Positions 47,803 to 57,123 of a DNA stretch of 64,000 nucleotides are shown piece after piece (position 1 is the first letter of the stretch; each line of letters opens with the position of its first letter). The position numbers and the translations under genes were made by a program. The stretch spans positions 1 through 64,000 of the forward strand of contig JAVJVN010000002.1 in the NCBI GenBank assembly GCA_040221055.1. The letters are read 5' to 3'. The notes under the pieces are model-generated. The model saw only the letters and a program-made list of their open reading frames with translations, was not told where the DNA came from and searched no databases. The stretch is from Rhodothermales bacterium (GTDB taxonomy: Bacteria > Bacteroidota > Rhodothermia > Rhodothermales > UBA10348).

Positions 47803-49119
47803 TCAGTTCGGCCGGCTCTTGCCGGCGATTTCGTTCAGGATGCCGGCCAGTCGACCGGTCTGTTCTCGGCGGGACCAGGGGCGGGCGGCGTCCGACGCGG
47901 CGCCGACCAGCGGTTTGCCTTCACGCCAGGCCGTTACGTGGCGCTCCAGCTCCGACCGGATGCCATCCCGATCGTCATAGGCGAACACCCGGCCGGCCCC
48001 ACTTTCCCGAAGGATCCGGTCCGCCTCTCCTCCGGGGACGCCGAAGGCCAGGACCGGGCGGCCACTGGCTACGTATTCGTAGATCTTGCCGGTGACGATA
48101 CCGGCGCCGTCCGTCACCCGATTGATGGGCAAGAGCAACAGGGAGGCCCCTTTCATGTGCCCAAGGGCCTCGGAATGGGGCACGTACGGATGCTCCGTGA
48201 CTACGTCGGCGAGCGGGCCACTGGCCACGTGCCGACGGATGCTGCCGTCCACGTTCCCTACCAGCACGACGCGGACGTCCGGCCATGGACGCTCCGTGAG
48301 CACATCCCAGAGGGGTGCCGGATTGCGGGCGGGGGACAGGTTGCCGACGTGGACCACCGTGAATCCTGGCAACGATTTCGGTTCGGCCTGCTCGATGTCG
48401 TCCGGATCGAAGCCATTGGACAAGGTCCGGAACGGCAAACCGGTTTCCTGCTCCATGTACCGGGCCACCTCATCCGAAACCGTCACAAGGGCCGACGCCC
48501 GTTCCAGTGTGCGTTGTCGTACGGCCCGGTCGAATCGTGCCGCCAGGCTGCCGGTCGGCATCAGGTGGCCATAGGCGACGTCCGGCCACGCATCCCGGAG
48601 ATCGGCCACCCACGGCGTACCCGTACGCTTTTGCAGCCAGGCCCCGACCAGATGGGCCGACTGAGGCGGACCGGACGTGAATACGGCATCCACTGGCTCG
48701 GACGCCAGCAACCGGGCGGACTCCCGGCGGGCAAAGGGCACCCAGCCTACCCGCGCATCGGGCAGGAATACATTGGCCCGGACCCACCGGGCGAAACGCT
48801 CGCGTCTGTCCGGACGCTCCGCATCGCCCAGGAATCCGACCCCGACAGCATTGGCCTTGGTCGCGCCTTTCAGGTGGGCATACGCGGCATACGGATCCCA
48901 TGAACGGGTCTGGATCACTTTCACTCCGGCCGGAACGTCGGCCAGGAGTTCCTCGTCCCGATCCGGCCAGGCAGCATGATCCGGGTGGACGGTCAATACC
49001 ACAGGCTCCCAATCGAATTCCCGGAGGTACTTGACGAATTTCAGCGTGCGCTGGACACCGGATCCTCCCGACGGCGGCCAATAGTAGGTAATGAGCAGCA
49101 CCCTGCGCCGGGGGGTCAT
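47803..49119 (-). CDS. GT4-family glycosyltransferase
   Basis: A 438-residue transferase whose real start is the ATG at 49119, coupled to the YfhO stop. The longer frame has no homology in its extension. The N-terminus LLITYYWPPSGGSGVQRTLKFVKYL is the typical WcaI/GT4 motif. The C-terminal domain carries VVHVGNLSPARNP, LLLPINRVTDGAGIVTGKIYEYVASGRPVLAFG and a Glu-rich donor-binding segment. Donor and acceptor are unknown. Confidence 0.88.
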   Translation of the reverse strand: MTPRRRVLLITYYWPPSGGSGVQRTLKFVKYLREFDWEPVVLTVHPDHAAWPDRDEELLADVPAGVKVIQTRSWDPYAAYAHLKGATKANAVGVGFLGDAERPDRRERFARWVRANVFLPDARVGWVPFARRESARLLASEPVDAVFTSGPPQSAHLVGAWLQKRTGTPWVADLRDAWPDVAYGHLMPTGSLAARFDRAVRQRTLERASALVTVSDEVARYMEQETGLPFRTLSNGFDPDDIEQAEPKSLPGFTVVHVGNLSPARNPAPLWDVLTERPWPDVRVVLVGNVDGSIRRHVASGPLADVVTEHPYVPHSEALGHMKGASLLLLPINRVTDGAGIVTGKIYEYVASGRPVLAFGVPGGEADRILRESGAGRVFAYDDRDGIRSELERHVTAWREGKPLVGAASDAARPWSRREQTGRLAGILNEIAGKSRPN

Positions 49120-51566
49120 GGCTTTCTGCGTCGGACGGCCACGAATCCGAGAACCAGCAGCAGACCATACGTCAACATCACGGACAATGCCGTAATCCAT
49201 CGCCCGCGTGTGAACGAGGCCGGTTCGAATTGCATGGTCAGTTCGTGGCTCCCGGCCGGGACCTCTATGCCCCGAAGCAGTCCGTTGACCTGGACGATGG
49301 GCACCGGCTGGCCGTCCAGCCGGGCGGTCCACCCGTCCGGATAGTACACTTCACTGACGACCAGCAATCGCGGTCTATCCGTTGCCAGACCGAAGGACAT
49401 TTCCTGTCCCTGAACCCACGAAGCCAGCGTCGCGGTGGCGGTGCCGGCGGGGCCATCCAACCGGGAAAGGTCCGTCGCTACGATTGCCTCCGTGCGCGGG
49501 TTGAAATCGGGGGACTGGAGCGTGGACCAGATGGCCTCGGGACGGGCCTCTGTACGCGTTGAATCCACGAACCAGGCGCGCTGCCCGGGCGATGGGGATT
49601 CAAAAACCGACATGCCGGTCGCGTCGTCCTGGAAGGCCAGCGACCACCCCGGAAGGCCACGCTCTGCCACCAGGTAGCGGACGTTCATCATGTCCAGGGC
49701 CCGGGCGTTGATGCCACGGCGTCCGGACGTGAACAGGACATGGTCCAGAAAGTCCTGGTAATTGCGGAGTTTGGCGCCGGTATACCCGCCCAGGGACTCA
49801 TGGTGGAACGACGGACGCCCGTTCACACTCGGATCCTGACCGAATTCCAGGGACAGGACGCGGAAGTGTCCGTACCCGCCCTGGGCCTGGCGCTGTCCGT
49901 TGAGCCATTCGTCGAACGGATAGGTGGCCACCGCTGCCTCCACGTCCCGGCTGTTGGTCAGGACCTCTTCGTTGATGTACCGACGCCCGACACCCGTCAG
50001 ATCAAACGTGGCCAGCAAAACGGCCGTCAGGGCGAATGCCCACGGCGGAATGGTCTTTCGCAGGACGAGGAAGAGGGCGATGGCGAAGAGGGCCAGGACG
50101 ATCAGCGTCCGTCGGGCATCCGTAGAGAAGGCCTCCATCCGGGCCTCCTTCCGTTTCGCGATTTCCTGGTTGATGACTTGCGCCACCTGCGGCTCGCTGC
50201 CCGTGACCTGCGGATACTGCGATTGGATCTGGGAAAGGATGACACCCGATTCATTGGGTCGTTCGAACCGGAAGAATACATCGCTGAATACGGTCAGCAC
50301 CAACACGAGAGCCAGGGCGCCGCCGGCCACACGGAGAGCGGGGTGACGCCATGGTTTGTCCCATTCGACACGCGACGACATGATGCCTGCCAGTCCCACG
50401 CCCCCGGCCATCGCCACAAAGAGGGCCACGACACTCAGCCAGGTTTCCGGGACGCGGAACGACGAGAACAGTGGAAACCACGCATACATCGGCCGGTTGA
50501 GCAGTGCCAGATTTTCGCCCAGCGCAAACAGCGTCATGATGAGGGCGGCAGTCAGGAAGGCCGTGACATCCCGCGTCCGGTGGAAAAGGAATGCCACGAA
50601 GGCCAGAACCAGGACAATGCTCCCGAAATAGTGTGGACCAGCCGTCCAAATCTTCGCGCCCCAATACGTGCCCCCGCCGCCGCCATAGGCATCGGCAATG
50701 AGCAGGGTGATCAACTCGCCCACCCCTTGGCTCCACTCCATCGCATAGTCCCAGCCCATTCCCCCCGGTGCTCCGCCCGAAGCCGTGCCGCGAATGGTAT
50801 GGGCCGCAAATTCAGCATGGGCCAGATACGGCTCAGCAACCATGGCCAGTCCGAGCAACGACCCGAGGGCCAGCCACCCCGTCACGGCCAACGCCTTGCG
50901 CAAACCATCCGTCCGCAGGGTGCCGGCCATGCCGAAAGCCCACCACACCAGGGCGCCGATCACGCCGTAATAGGTGATCTGCACGTGACCGGCGCGGAGA
51001 TTGACGGCCACGCTGACGGCAAACAACAGTGCGGCCAGAAGACCCGGACGCCGCATGACATGCACGAAAGCCAACAACATCCAGGGCAACCAGGCCAGGG
51101 CAATGAACTTGCTGTTATGCCCTGCCATAAGGATGACCGGGATGTACGTGGTGAACCCGTAGGCCACGGACGTGAGCAGTCCAGCCACAGACGTCCGCGT
51201 CAGGTACCAACCCAGCCAATACGCGCCGGCCAGAAGCAGGAACATATGGGAGGTCGGCCACAACCAGGATCGCAGCCAGCGCAGCAGGTCGTCCACCTGC
51301 GGTACGCTCAACTCCGGGGAGATCATGTATCCCGGCATGCCGGAGAACGCTCGTCCGGCCCACAGCGCGGCGTCTCCGGTCTCCTGCTCGTATTCGATCA
51401 TGGACTGGGCCATTCCACGCCAGTTCACGGTATCGCCCGCAATCAGACTCTTGCCGCTGAAATGGATGGGCGCGAAAAACAGGAGGGCAACGACGAACAG
51501 GAACACCAGCGACGCGCCATGGCGACGCCAGGGCTTCTCCAGCAGGGATGGATGGGATGGGGTCAT
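49116..51566 (-). CDS. YfhO-family polytopic membrane protein
   Basis: An 816-residue protein with about twelve membrane helices and a large C-terminal outer domain. The start has SLIAGDTVNWRGMAQSMIEYEQE and FSGMPGYMI loops. The middle bears MAGHNSKFIALAWLPWML, and the C-terminus has LLVVSEVYYPDGWTARLDGQPVPI. These are typical of YfhO proteins, GT-C-like and implicated in teichoic-acid or glycan glycosylation in Firmicutes. It overlaps both neighbours by 4 bp and belongs to the polysaccharide block. Confidence 0.87.
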   Translation of the reverse strand: MTPSHPSLLEKPWRRHGASLVFLFVVALLFFAPIHFSGKSLIAGDTVNWRGMAQSMIEYEQETGDAALWAGRAFSGMPGYMISPELSVPQVDDLLRWLRSWLWPTSHMFLLLAGAYWLGWYLTRTSVAGLLTSVAYGFTTYIPVILMAGHNSKFIALAWLPWMLLAFVHVMRRPGLLAALLFAVSVAVNLRAGHVQITYYGVIGALVWWAFGMAGTLRTDGLRKALAVTGWLALGSLLGLAMVAEPYLAHAEFAAHTIRGTASGGAPGGMGWDYAMEWSQGVGELITLLIADAYGGGGGTYWGAKIWTAGPHYFGSIVLVLAFVAFLFHRTRDVTAFLTAALIMTLFALGENLALLNRPMYAWFPLFSSFRVPETWLSVVALFVAMAGGVGLAGIMSSRVEWDKPWRHPALRVAGGALALVLVLTVFSDVFFRFERPNESGVILSQIQSQYPQVTGSEPQVAQVINQEIAKRKEARMEAFSTDARRTLIVLALFAIALFLVLRKTIPPWAFALTAVLLATFDLTGVGRRYINEEVLTNSRDVEAAVATYPFDEWLNGQRQAQGGYGHFRVLSLEFGQDPSVNGRPSFHHESLGGYTGAKLRNYQDFLDHVLFTSGRRGINARALDMMNVRYLVAERGLPGWSLAFQDDATGMSVFESPSPGQRAWFVDSTRTEARPEAIWSTLQSPDFNPRTEAIVATDLSRLDGPAGTATATLASWVQGQEMSFGLATDRPRLLVVSEVYYPDGWTARLDGQPVPIVQVNGLLRGIEVPAGSHELTMQFEPASFTRGRWITALSVMLTYGLLLVLGFVAVRRRKP

Positions 51567-52333
51567 GGACGGGCCGGTTGCTGATCAGATCCCGTCAAAC
51601 TACGGGACGGGTGCGCGCGGTTCCACACCTCCAGTTCGTGCTGCATGGCGGCCCGGACCCTTGAAGACAGGGCTTCCAGTTGCTTCCTTCCTGAATCATC
51701 CAGGAAAATGGGCTCTCCGACCACCACGTGGACCCTTCCGGGCCTGGCCGACCGGGTTTTTTCGTTGAATACCTGCCAGGCATTCAGGATGGTGACCGGA
51801 ACAATGGGGACGCCAGCTTCGACCGCCAATTGGAAGGCACCCCGTTTGAACGCGGCCAGCTCCGGTCCATGGGATCGTGCGCCTTCGGGAAAAATGATCA
51901 CGGACAGTCCATTACGGATCCGCTGCCCCGCAAGTCGCATGCTTTCGATGGATTTCTTGGGATGGGACCGATCGATGAAGACGGATGGGGATGCCCGGAC
52001 CGCAGGCCCCAGGAACGGGGTCCGGGCCAGCTCAGCCTTGGCCACCCATCCGAAGGGGCATGGAATGGCCAGGCTCACCACAGGGATGTCGATGGCTACC
52101 TGGTGATTGCAAACAAAGACATAGGCCCGGTCCGGATCCAGGGCGGACCGAACCTCGGAATGGACGCGGATACCCATTCCGACAAACATGGAGCGACTCC
52201 AGAACCGGGACCAAAGACGAAACACGCCTTTGTTCTTGGACAAAGCCTGGTGCGTTATGGAGCCGACGGCCGACACGACCGTCATGAGTGACGCCCAGAT
52301 GGCACACCAGAAAAAAAAGAGCCGTGAACCCAT
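51563..52333 (-). CDS. plsC: 1-acyl-sn-glycerol-3-phosphate acyltransferase (PlsC family)
   Basis: A 256-residue membrane acyltransferase that makes phosphatidic acid. The catalytic NHxxxxD motif is NHQVAID, and the phosphate-binding motif IIFPEGARS is present. A hydrophobic N-terminus (FFFWCAIWASLMTVV) anchors it. The ATG at 52333 is used because the frame upstream has no homology. It ends overlapping YfhO and is divergent from the outer-membrane barrel gene. Confidence 0.88.
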   Translation of the reverse strand: MGSRLFFFWCAIWASLMTVVSAVGSITHQALSKNKGVFRLWSRFWSRSMFVGMGIRVHSEVRSALDPDRAYVFVCNHQVAIDIPVVSLAIPCPFGWVAKAELARTPFLGPAVRASPSVFIDRSHPKKSIESMRLAGQRIRNGLSVIIFPEGARSHGPELAAFKRGAFQLAVEAGVPIVPVTILNAWQVFNEKTRSARPGRVHVVVGEPIFLDDSGRKQLEALSSRVRAAMQHELEVWNRAHPSRSLTGSDQQPARP

Positions 52334-52459
52334 GGCCTCGATCGTGGACGGGTAATGTTCGGACGGGAAAGGTACGGACCCGGATTTGCCTTTCGGGAGT
52401 GCAAGCACGTCCGTACGTTGATTGCGTTCCATGATTCCATCGGTTGCCCGACCCATACC

Positions 52460-53071
52460 ATGATTCGTCCATTGCTCCTTGTCGTCCTGCTGGCCGCGTG
52501 TATTCCGGGCGCCCATGCACAGTGGCGTGCCCAGTTGTATGCGGGTGTCGCCGGTTCATCGCTCCGGGGCAATATCGAAGCAGAGCGCTCGCCCATCCAT
52601 CGGCTGTCCGGTGGAGCGGGCATGCAATACCAGTCGCCGACCGGCCTCGTCTTCGAGCCCACGGCTCGCTACACCATGAAGGGCGCTGTCCTGGACGGTA
52701 CCATCGACGGCATTCCGGTCAACGCCGTCGAGGAAATCGCCTATCTCGAATTCCCGGCGCTGATTGGATACCGCTGGCGGGGCCGGGGAGGATTCCAGCC
52801 GAAAGTGCTGTTCGGACCGGTCTATGCCATCCGTTTGGATGCCAACATCACGGTCCGACCTGCCTCCGGAGGCACGGAACAAACCGAACCCGACACCACC
52901 ATCCGGGGTGCGGACTGGGGACTTGCCCTGCTGGTGGCCGGTGAACAGACGCTGGGTGGAGAAACGCTGGTGGGAGGCATTTCCGGGACCGCCGGGTTGA
53001 AGAATGTCCGCACCGTCGATCCTCCTCTGCGCAACGTTTCCATCGGTTTGTTCGTGGGACTCGTGTTCTGA
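52460..53071 (+). CDS. Outer-membrane beta-barrel protein (PorT-like)
   Basis: A 203-residue exported protein with a signal peptide (MIRPLLLVVLL, cleavage near GAHAQ). The rest alternates barrel strands and loops: YAGVAGSSLRGNIE, GLVFEPTARYTMKG, AYLEFPALIGYRWRG, FGPVYAIRLDANITV, and the final SIGLFVGLVF with a C-terminal Phe typical of BAM substrates. It resembles the outer-membrane beta-barrel/PorT family of Bacteroidota. Its ligand or partner is unknown. Confidence 0.75.
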   Translation: MIRPLLLVVLLAACIPGAHAQWRAQLYAGVAGSSLRGNIEAERSPIHRLSGGAGMQYQSPTGLVFEPTARYTMKGAVLDGTIDGIPVNAVEEIAYLEFPALIGYRWRGRGGFQPKVLFGPVYAIRLDANITVRPASGGTEQTEPDTTIRGADWGLALLVAGEQTLGGETLVGGISGTAGLKNVRTVDPPLRNVSIGLFVGLVF

Positions 53072-53089
53072 GGACTCCCGGACGGTTGC

Positions 53090-53821
53090 TCAACCCGTCG
53101 CCAGACCGGAGGCCCGCATGGCGCGGATGAGCGTCGTGAACAGGCGCAATCCGATTTTGCCGGCATCCCGGGACCCGAACTCGACCACGATGTCGCCGGA
53201 GAACCCGCGGGCCTTCAAGTCCGACAGGAATCCGATCCAGGACTTCTGGACGGTGTCCTGGTCAAACTCGGGGACAGGTACGGCCGCGAGACGCAGGAGA
53301 CCGACGGTCGCTGGATCGCCGGTAACGGAGGGCTCGTGAAGCCCGGTCGTCACCGCGCGTGCAACCGGTTGTCCGGCGAGCTCTTTGAGCAGTGTGACGA
53401 CCCGTTCGTCGTCATCGTCGGCAACGAGCACGGATTGCCCGGCCGCTGCCGCCCGTTCACACAATCGAAGATAGGGCTCAACCGGCAACGCATCTGTTCC
53501 GGACAGGGGCCCGAGAAGCGTTGCTCGTACGCCCAGCCTCCGGTTGAAGGCCACCATATCGGCATATTGTGTCATGTCATTGAGCCATGCCGACCGGTCC
53601 TCCAACCCGCACGTCAGCCATCCCGGATCGCACACGGAAATGGACAGCTCACCGGCCGAGACGCGGTGTCTGATGGGGGCTTCGTTCACCCATGGAACGC
53701 GCTCAAGGTGTTTCCCGACCGTCCGGAGTTCCACACCGTCGGCACCCCAGAGGCCCGCGTAATGCACCATGCGGTCGAGGTCGGAAGTAATGGGTTCCGG
53801 CTGCCAGATCAACAAGCTCAT
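53090..53821 (-). CDS. TIM-barrel protein of the sugar-phosphate isomerase/epimerase type
   Basis: A 243-residue protein resembling xylose-isomerase-like TIM barrels. It has MVHYAGLWGADGVELRTVGKHLERVPW, SVCDPGWLTCG and GDIVVEFGSRDAGK near the end. Metal ligands of the family are partly recognisable (Glu in VEL, Asp, and the C-terminal Glu in VVEFG), but a full ligand set is not confirmed. It overlaps the M28-like lipoprotein gene by 4 bp. Confidence 0.6.
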   Translation of the reverse strand: MSLLIWQPEPITSDLDRMVHYAGLWGADGVELRTVGKHLERVPWVNEAPIRHRVSAGELSISVCDPGWLTCGLEDRSAWLNDMTQYADMVAFNRRLGVRATLLGPLSGTDALPVEPYLRLCERAAAAGQSVLVADDDDERVVTLLKELAGQPVARAVTTGLHEPSVTGDPATVGLLRLAAVPVPEFDQDTVQKSWIGFLSDLKARGFSGDIVVEFGSRDAGKIGLRLFTTLIRAMRASGLATG

Positions 53822-54966
53822 TTCGATTGGAGGATTGTACGGGTGGTTTCCTGTATCCAGATGGTTGCGGCCGGCAGCATCCGTGCCGTGCGGTCACGGG
53901 TCAACAAATCCTGCCGGGGAACCAAACCGTCGTCGTCCGCCGGACCGCGGATGCCGGATTTCCACCATCCGTCCGGTGCCGGAATTGTGGTGGCGCGCGA
54001 AAAGGATGCCGATGGGTCTACGCAAGCGTCCAACGATCCCAGCAGGATGATCTGCCGGATGGCGCTCCGGTCCCATGGCAGATGCTGTTCCATCCATTGC
54101 ACACCCTGGCACGCTTCGGTTACACCGGATACGAAGGCGAACAGCACCGAGAATGGGATGGAGCGGTCCAGGTCCTGGGCTACCGCCAATGTCCGGGCAG
54201 TCTCGAGCAGGACCGCAGCATCGAGTCCGGAATCCGTACCGTCGGTCCATGTGCCTGCCCCCTGAATGCCGTTTCCGTCATATCGGGCCATCACCAGGAC
54301 CAGGCTGTCCCGCTGGACCGGATGGGAGCCAGGCAAGAAACCAAGGACATGGATGCCCGACACCCGTTCCTCCGAAATCCGTACCTGTACGTGAATCGAC
54401 CCTTCCCGGGATACCGTCCGCCCGAGGACGGTCCGAGCCGGCGGAAGCAGGCCCAATTTCAACGGGGCATGGATGTTGGTCACGGGACCCGGACGGAACC
54501 CGTCCGGATTGACCTGGATGCCCCGGGCCAGCACGTCCAGGGGCCGCTCGTCCGGGCCGAACGCTCCGGACCACGTCCCACTCCCGGATGCCTGGTCAAC
54601 CAGGAACGCCGTGCCCGGAATGAGACGCAAGGTGTCCTCCAGAACCACATGCAGGCTGGCATGCTCCAAAATCGGTTTTTGCAACGGATAAAGCCAGCGA
54701 TATTCATTCTCCAACGCAGGTTGGAGCAAGTCGGATCGAAGGACGCCCGACACGTAGGCGGACGCCCGGGCACCACCGAGCCGACCGGTTTCACGTCCTT
54801 CCAGATCGGAAGAATTCAACGTTTCGACGTGGCTCCGGACACCGGACAGGTCCACTGCTCGCGGATCCGACATTCCCGGGATCTCGGCCGACGTTCCACA
54901 ACCGGCCACCATGAGGGCCAGGAAGACCGCAACCCGTCGCGAACATGTCTTCGAAAGCTGTATCAT
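53818..54966 (-). CDS. M28-like lipoprotein, probably catalytically degenerate
   Basis: A 382-residue lipoprotein (lipobox VAGC near residue 22). The overall plan recalls M28 zinc aminopeptidases: SHVETLNSSDLEGRETGRLGGARASAYV matches the N-terminal peptidase pattern, and GLDAAVLLETARTL matches the region after the metal-binding ADDN. But the HxD metal position reads ARYDG, the ADDN Asp pair reads GTDS, and the EE catalytic pair is VTEA. The usual di-zinc centre is therefore not preserved. It is probably a pseudo-peptidase or a distant relative. Its ATG is 6 bp from that of the divergent gene. Confidence 0.6.
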   Translation of the reverse strand: MIQLSKTCSRRVAVFLALMVAGCGTSAEIPGMSDPRAVDLSGVRSHVETLNSSDLEGRETGRLGGARASAYVSGVLRSDLLQPALENEYRWLYPLQKPILEHASLHVVLEDTLRLIPGTAFLVDQASGSGTWSGAFGPDERPLDVLARGIQVNPDGFRPGPVTNIHAPLKLGLLPPARTVLGRTVSREGSIHVQVRISEERVSGIHVLGFLPGSHPVQRDSLVLVMARYDGNGIQGAGTWTDGTDSGLDAAVLLETARTLAVAQDLDRSIPFSVLFAFVSGVTEACQGVQWMEQHLPWDRSAIRQIILLGSLDACVDPSASFSRATTIPAPDGWWKSGIRGPADDDGLVPRQDLLTRDRTARMLPAATIWIQETTRTILQSK

Positions 54967-54972
54967 GACCGC

Positions 54973-55743
54973 ATGGAAAAAAACGCCGTAGATAGCCAAT
55001 CACTGGAAAGTACGCTACATGAATGGATGTCTGAGTGCAGATCGGAAGAACACATCCAACTGTGGCTTATTGCGTTGTGGACCGTGTACCTGGTTGTGAC
55101 GGGAACGGTCGCCCCGGCACTTTGGACGGGACTGGCCATCGGGGTACCCGCGGCGCTGGCGCTCGCTTGGACGGCACTGGAATGGAGGCGTGCGGTCCAT
55201 CAGCGTCAACAAATGCAATTTGAACAGGCGTTCGTTCAATCCATGACCTCCACCCGGGGCGTGGCGGATGTCATGGATGACCACGGGTTGTTCTGGCGGA
55301 ATAGCCTCCTGGCCAGCGCGTTGACATCGGCGGGCGTGTCCAGCCAACTGGACGTTCACGTCCGGGAGTCCCTCGAGTCCGATCTGGCCGGCATCCTGAA
55401 GCATGCCATCCACCCCGTATACGCACCCGAAGATCATTTTGGATTGATCCTGGATTGTCTGGCCGGTGCCGGACTGTTGTTCACGTTCCGGACCGCCACC
55501 GACTCCGGATCCTTGGCGGTTGCCCTGGCGGCCACGTTCTGGCTCATCGGCCTTATCGTGCTTGACGTGCAGGCTCGTCGCCGCCGGATGCGACGCAACC
55601 TGGAATTGCCCCGCTTGGTTTCCCGCGGCGCACGATGGCTGTCCGAATGGGTGGAATGGGTTATTACAGATCCGCCGGAACGCAACAAGGCGTTCCGGCG
55701 GTCCGAATTCTATCGTCAACTTCCCTGGGTGCGCGCAAAATGA
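54973..55743 (+). CDS. Unknown membrane protein
   Basis: A 256-residue protein of no recognised family. Two hydrophobic pairs are visible (about residues 29-65, with LWLIALWTVYLVVTGTV, and 165-200). A soluble middle part contains VADVMDDHGLFWRNSLLAS. A basic juxtamembrane RRRRMRRN and a C-terminal basic tail follow. The ATG at 54973 is 6 bp from the divergent lipoprotein start; M19 (55027) is another possible start. It is convergent with the pilus/secretion operon. Confidence 0.6.
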   Translation: MEKNAVDSQSLESTLHEWMSECRSEEHIQLWLIALWTVYLVVTGTVAPALWTGLAIGVPAALALAWTALEWRRAVHQRQQMQFEQAFVQSMTSTRGVADVMDDHGLFWRNSLLASALTSAGVSSQLDVHVRESLESDLAGILKHAIHPVYAPEDHFGLILDCLAGAGLLFTFRTATDSGSLAVALAATFWLIGLIVLDVQARRRRMRRNLELPRLVSRGARWLSEWVEWVITDPPERNKAFRRSEFYRQLPWVRAK

Positions 55744-55761
55744 CGCGCCCCGGAGCAGGAC

Positions 55762-57117
55762 TCAGTTCATCTTGCCCTTCTGGACATCCGTGTTCAACTC
55801 GGCATTGAACTGTTCCAGGGCGCGACGGACGGCAGCCCGTTGCTGTTCCAGCATGTTGTCGGGCCGTGAACGTGCGTAGCGGCTGCGAACGGGATCCACG
55901 ATGCGGGCTTCAATGGCAATGACCAATTCCTTCTGGGTGACCTGCCGCTGGGACTTACCAAACACGTAGCGCAGACCGAAAAACCAACCCGGAAGGTCCT
56001 TGAGCAAGGGAATGCCACTCCGTGAGATCGTCTCATCGGTGGAAAACAATCCGCCGATCACCGTCTGCTCGCCGTCCAGCAACACCACCTGGGTATTTGC
56101 GCTGCTCCGATCAATGACCGGCCCGGCTGCGGAGGGTCGACTGCCCGATTTCTCAACCTGGATGGCCAGGTGCAGGAAATCGACGGTCGGTGAGCCCAAG
56201 GTATCGGCCAGGGCTTCCGTGATGAGCGTCGGGGTCACATTCACGATGATCCCGGTCTTGAACAGCTCTGTGACCGTATTGCCGGAAAAGTCTCTCGTTT
56301 GGACGGGCACGTCTGAACCTATCTGGATGTCGCCGGCCACGCCGCTCTGCACGGTCACCGATGGACTGGCCACGGTCTCACCGAATCCCTGGGCTTCGGC
56401 CAGGCGGAACAGCCGGTTCAAATCGGAGAATTTGATTTCACTCGGACTCGTAATGATGTCCTCGAAACTGGAAAACAGTTTCTCGGTCTTCAGGGAGAAA
56501 TTGACGCCACCGGCCGATGCATCGCCACTGGCAGATGCACCTCCTCCCCCACCGGCACCCGCTGAGGCACCACCGGACGTGCCTCCCGTGCTTCCGAAAA
56601 TCAGGCTCCAGTCCATGCCCGATTCGCGTGCCTTGGTATGGTTGACTTCGAACAGGACGGCATTGATTTCAATCTGGCGGGAGTCCAGGTTCGCAAGGGA
56701 CACGGACGTCGGAACCGCCCCCGCCGCACTGGCAACCGCACCCGAATCGCGGATTTGAGGCTGCACCGGGACCTCCTGGATCATGAAGTACCGTTCGGTC
56801 TCCCGGTATTGCAGGTTGTTGTATTTCAGGACGAGTTCCAGTGCATCCAGGAAATGCATGGTGGAGATCGAAATACCGATGGGCTGATTCCGCATTTCCA
56901 CGTCAATTACTTCCTTGCCTGTGACCCGGCGAAAAATCGGATTCACGAACTCGACGAACGTATTGAACGGTGTCGACGGAAGGAATGACACCAGCTGATC
57001 CTCGGGGACGTACGTGCGGATCATCCGCTCGGCAGCATCCTGAGCGGCCGCGCGACCCGGAATGAGCAACGCAAGCAGGATCAAGGCAAATGAAAGCAGG
57101 TTGGCGGGCGTACGCAT
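55762..57117 (-). CDS. Secretin-family outer-membrane channel (PilQ/GspD-like)
   Basis: A 451-residue outer-membrane multimeric channel. A signal peptide (ending GRAAAQ) is followed by one N1/STN-like domain (residues ~30-110, with VIDVEMRNQPIGISISTMHFLDALELVLK). A Gly/Ser/Ala-rich linker and the secretin domain (~165-430) follow. The signature is DGEQTVIGGLFSTDETISRSGIPLLKDLPG, then KELVIAIEARIVDP. It is shorter than usual secretins, with few periplasmic N domains. It is the last gene of the tight four-gene operon. Confidence 0.88.
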   Translation of the reverse strand: MRTPANLLSFALILLALLIPGRAAAQDAAERMIRTYVPEDQLVSFLPSTPFNTFVEFVNPIFRRVTGKEVIDVEMRNQPIGISISTMHFLDALELVLKYNNLQYRETERYFMIQEVPVQPQIRDSGAVASAAGAVPTSVSLANLDSRQIEINAVLFEVNHTKARESGMDWSLIFGSTGGTSGGASAGAGGGGGASASGDASAGGVNFSLKTEKLFSSFEDIITSPSEIKFSDLNRLFRLAEAQGFGETVASPSVTVQSGVAGDIQIGSDVPVQTRDFSGNTVTELFKTGIIVNVTPTLITEALADTLGSPTVDFLHLAIQVEKSGSRPSAAGPVIDRSSANTQVVLLDGEQTVIGGLFSTDETISRSGIPLLKDLPGWFFGLRYVFGKSQRQVTQKELVIAIEARIVDPVRSRYARSRPDNMLEQQRAAVRRALEQFNAELNTDVQKGKMN

Positions 57118-57123
57118 GATTCG

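Noticed and set aside
52372-52416. 8-bp inverted repeat GTACGGAC/GTCCGTAC in the plsC/barrel divergent gap
   Set aside because: Arms are short and 29 bp apart; no promoter boxes could be matched to it with confidence.
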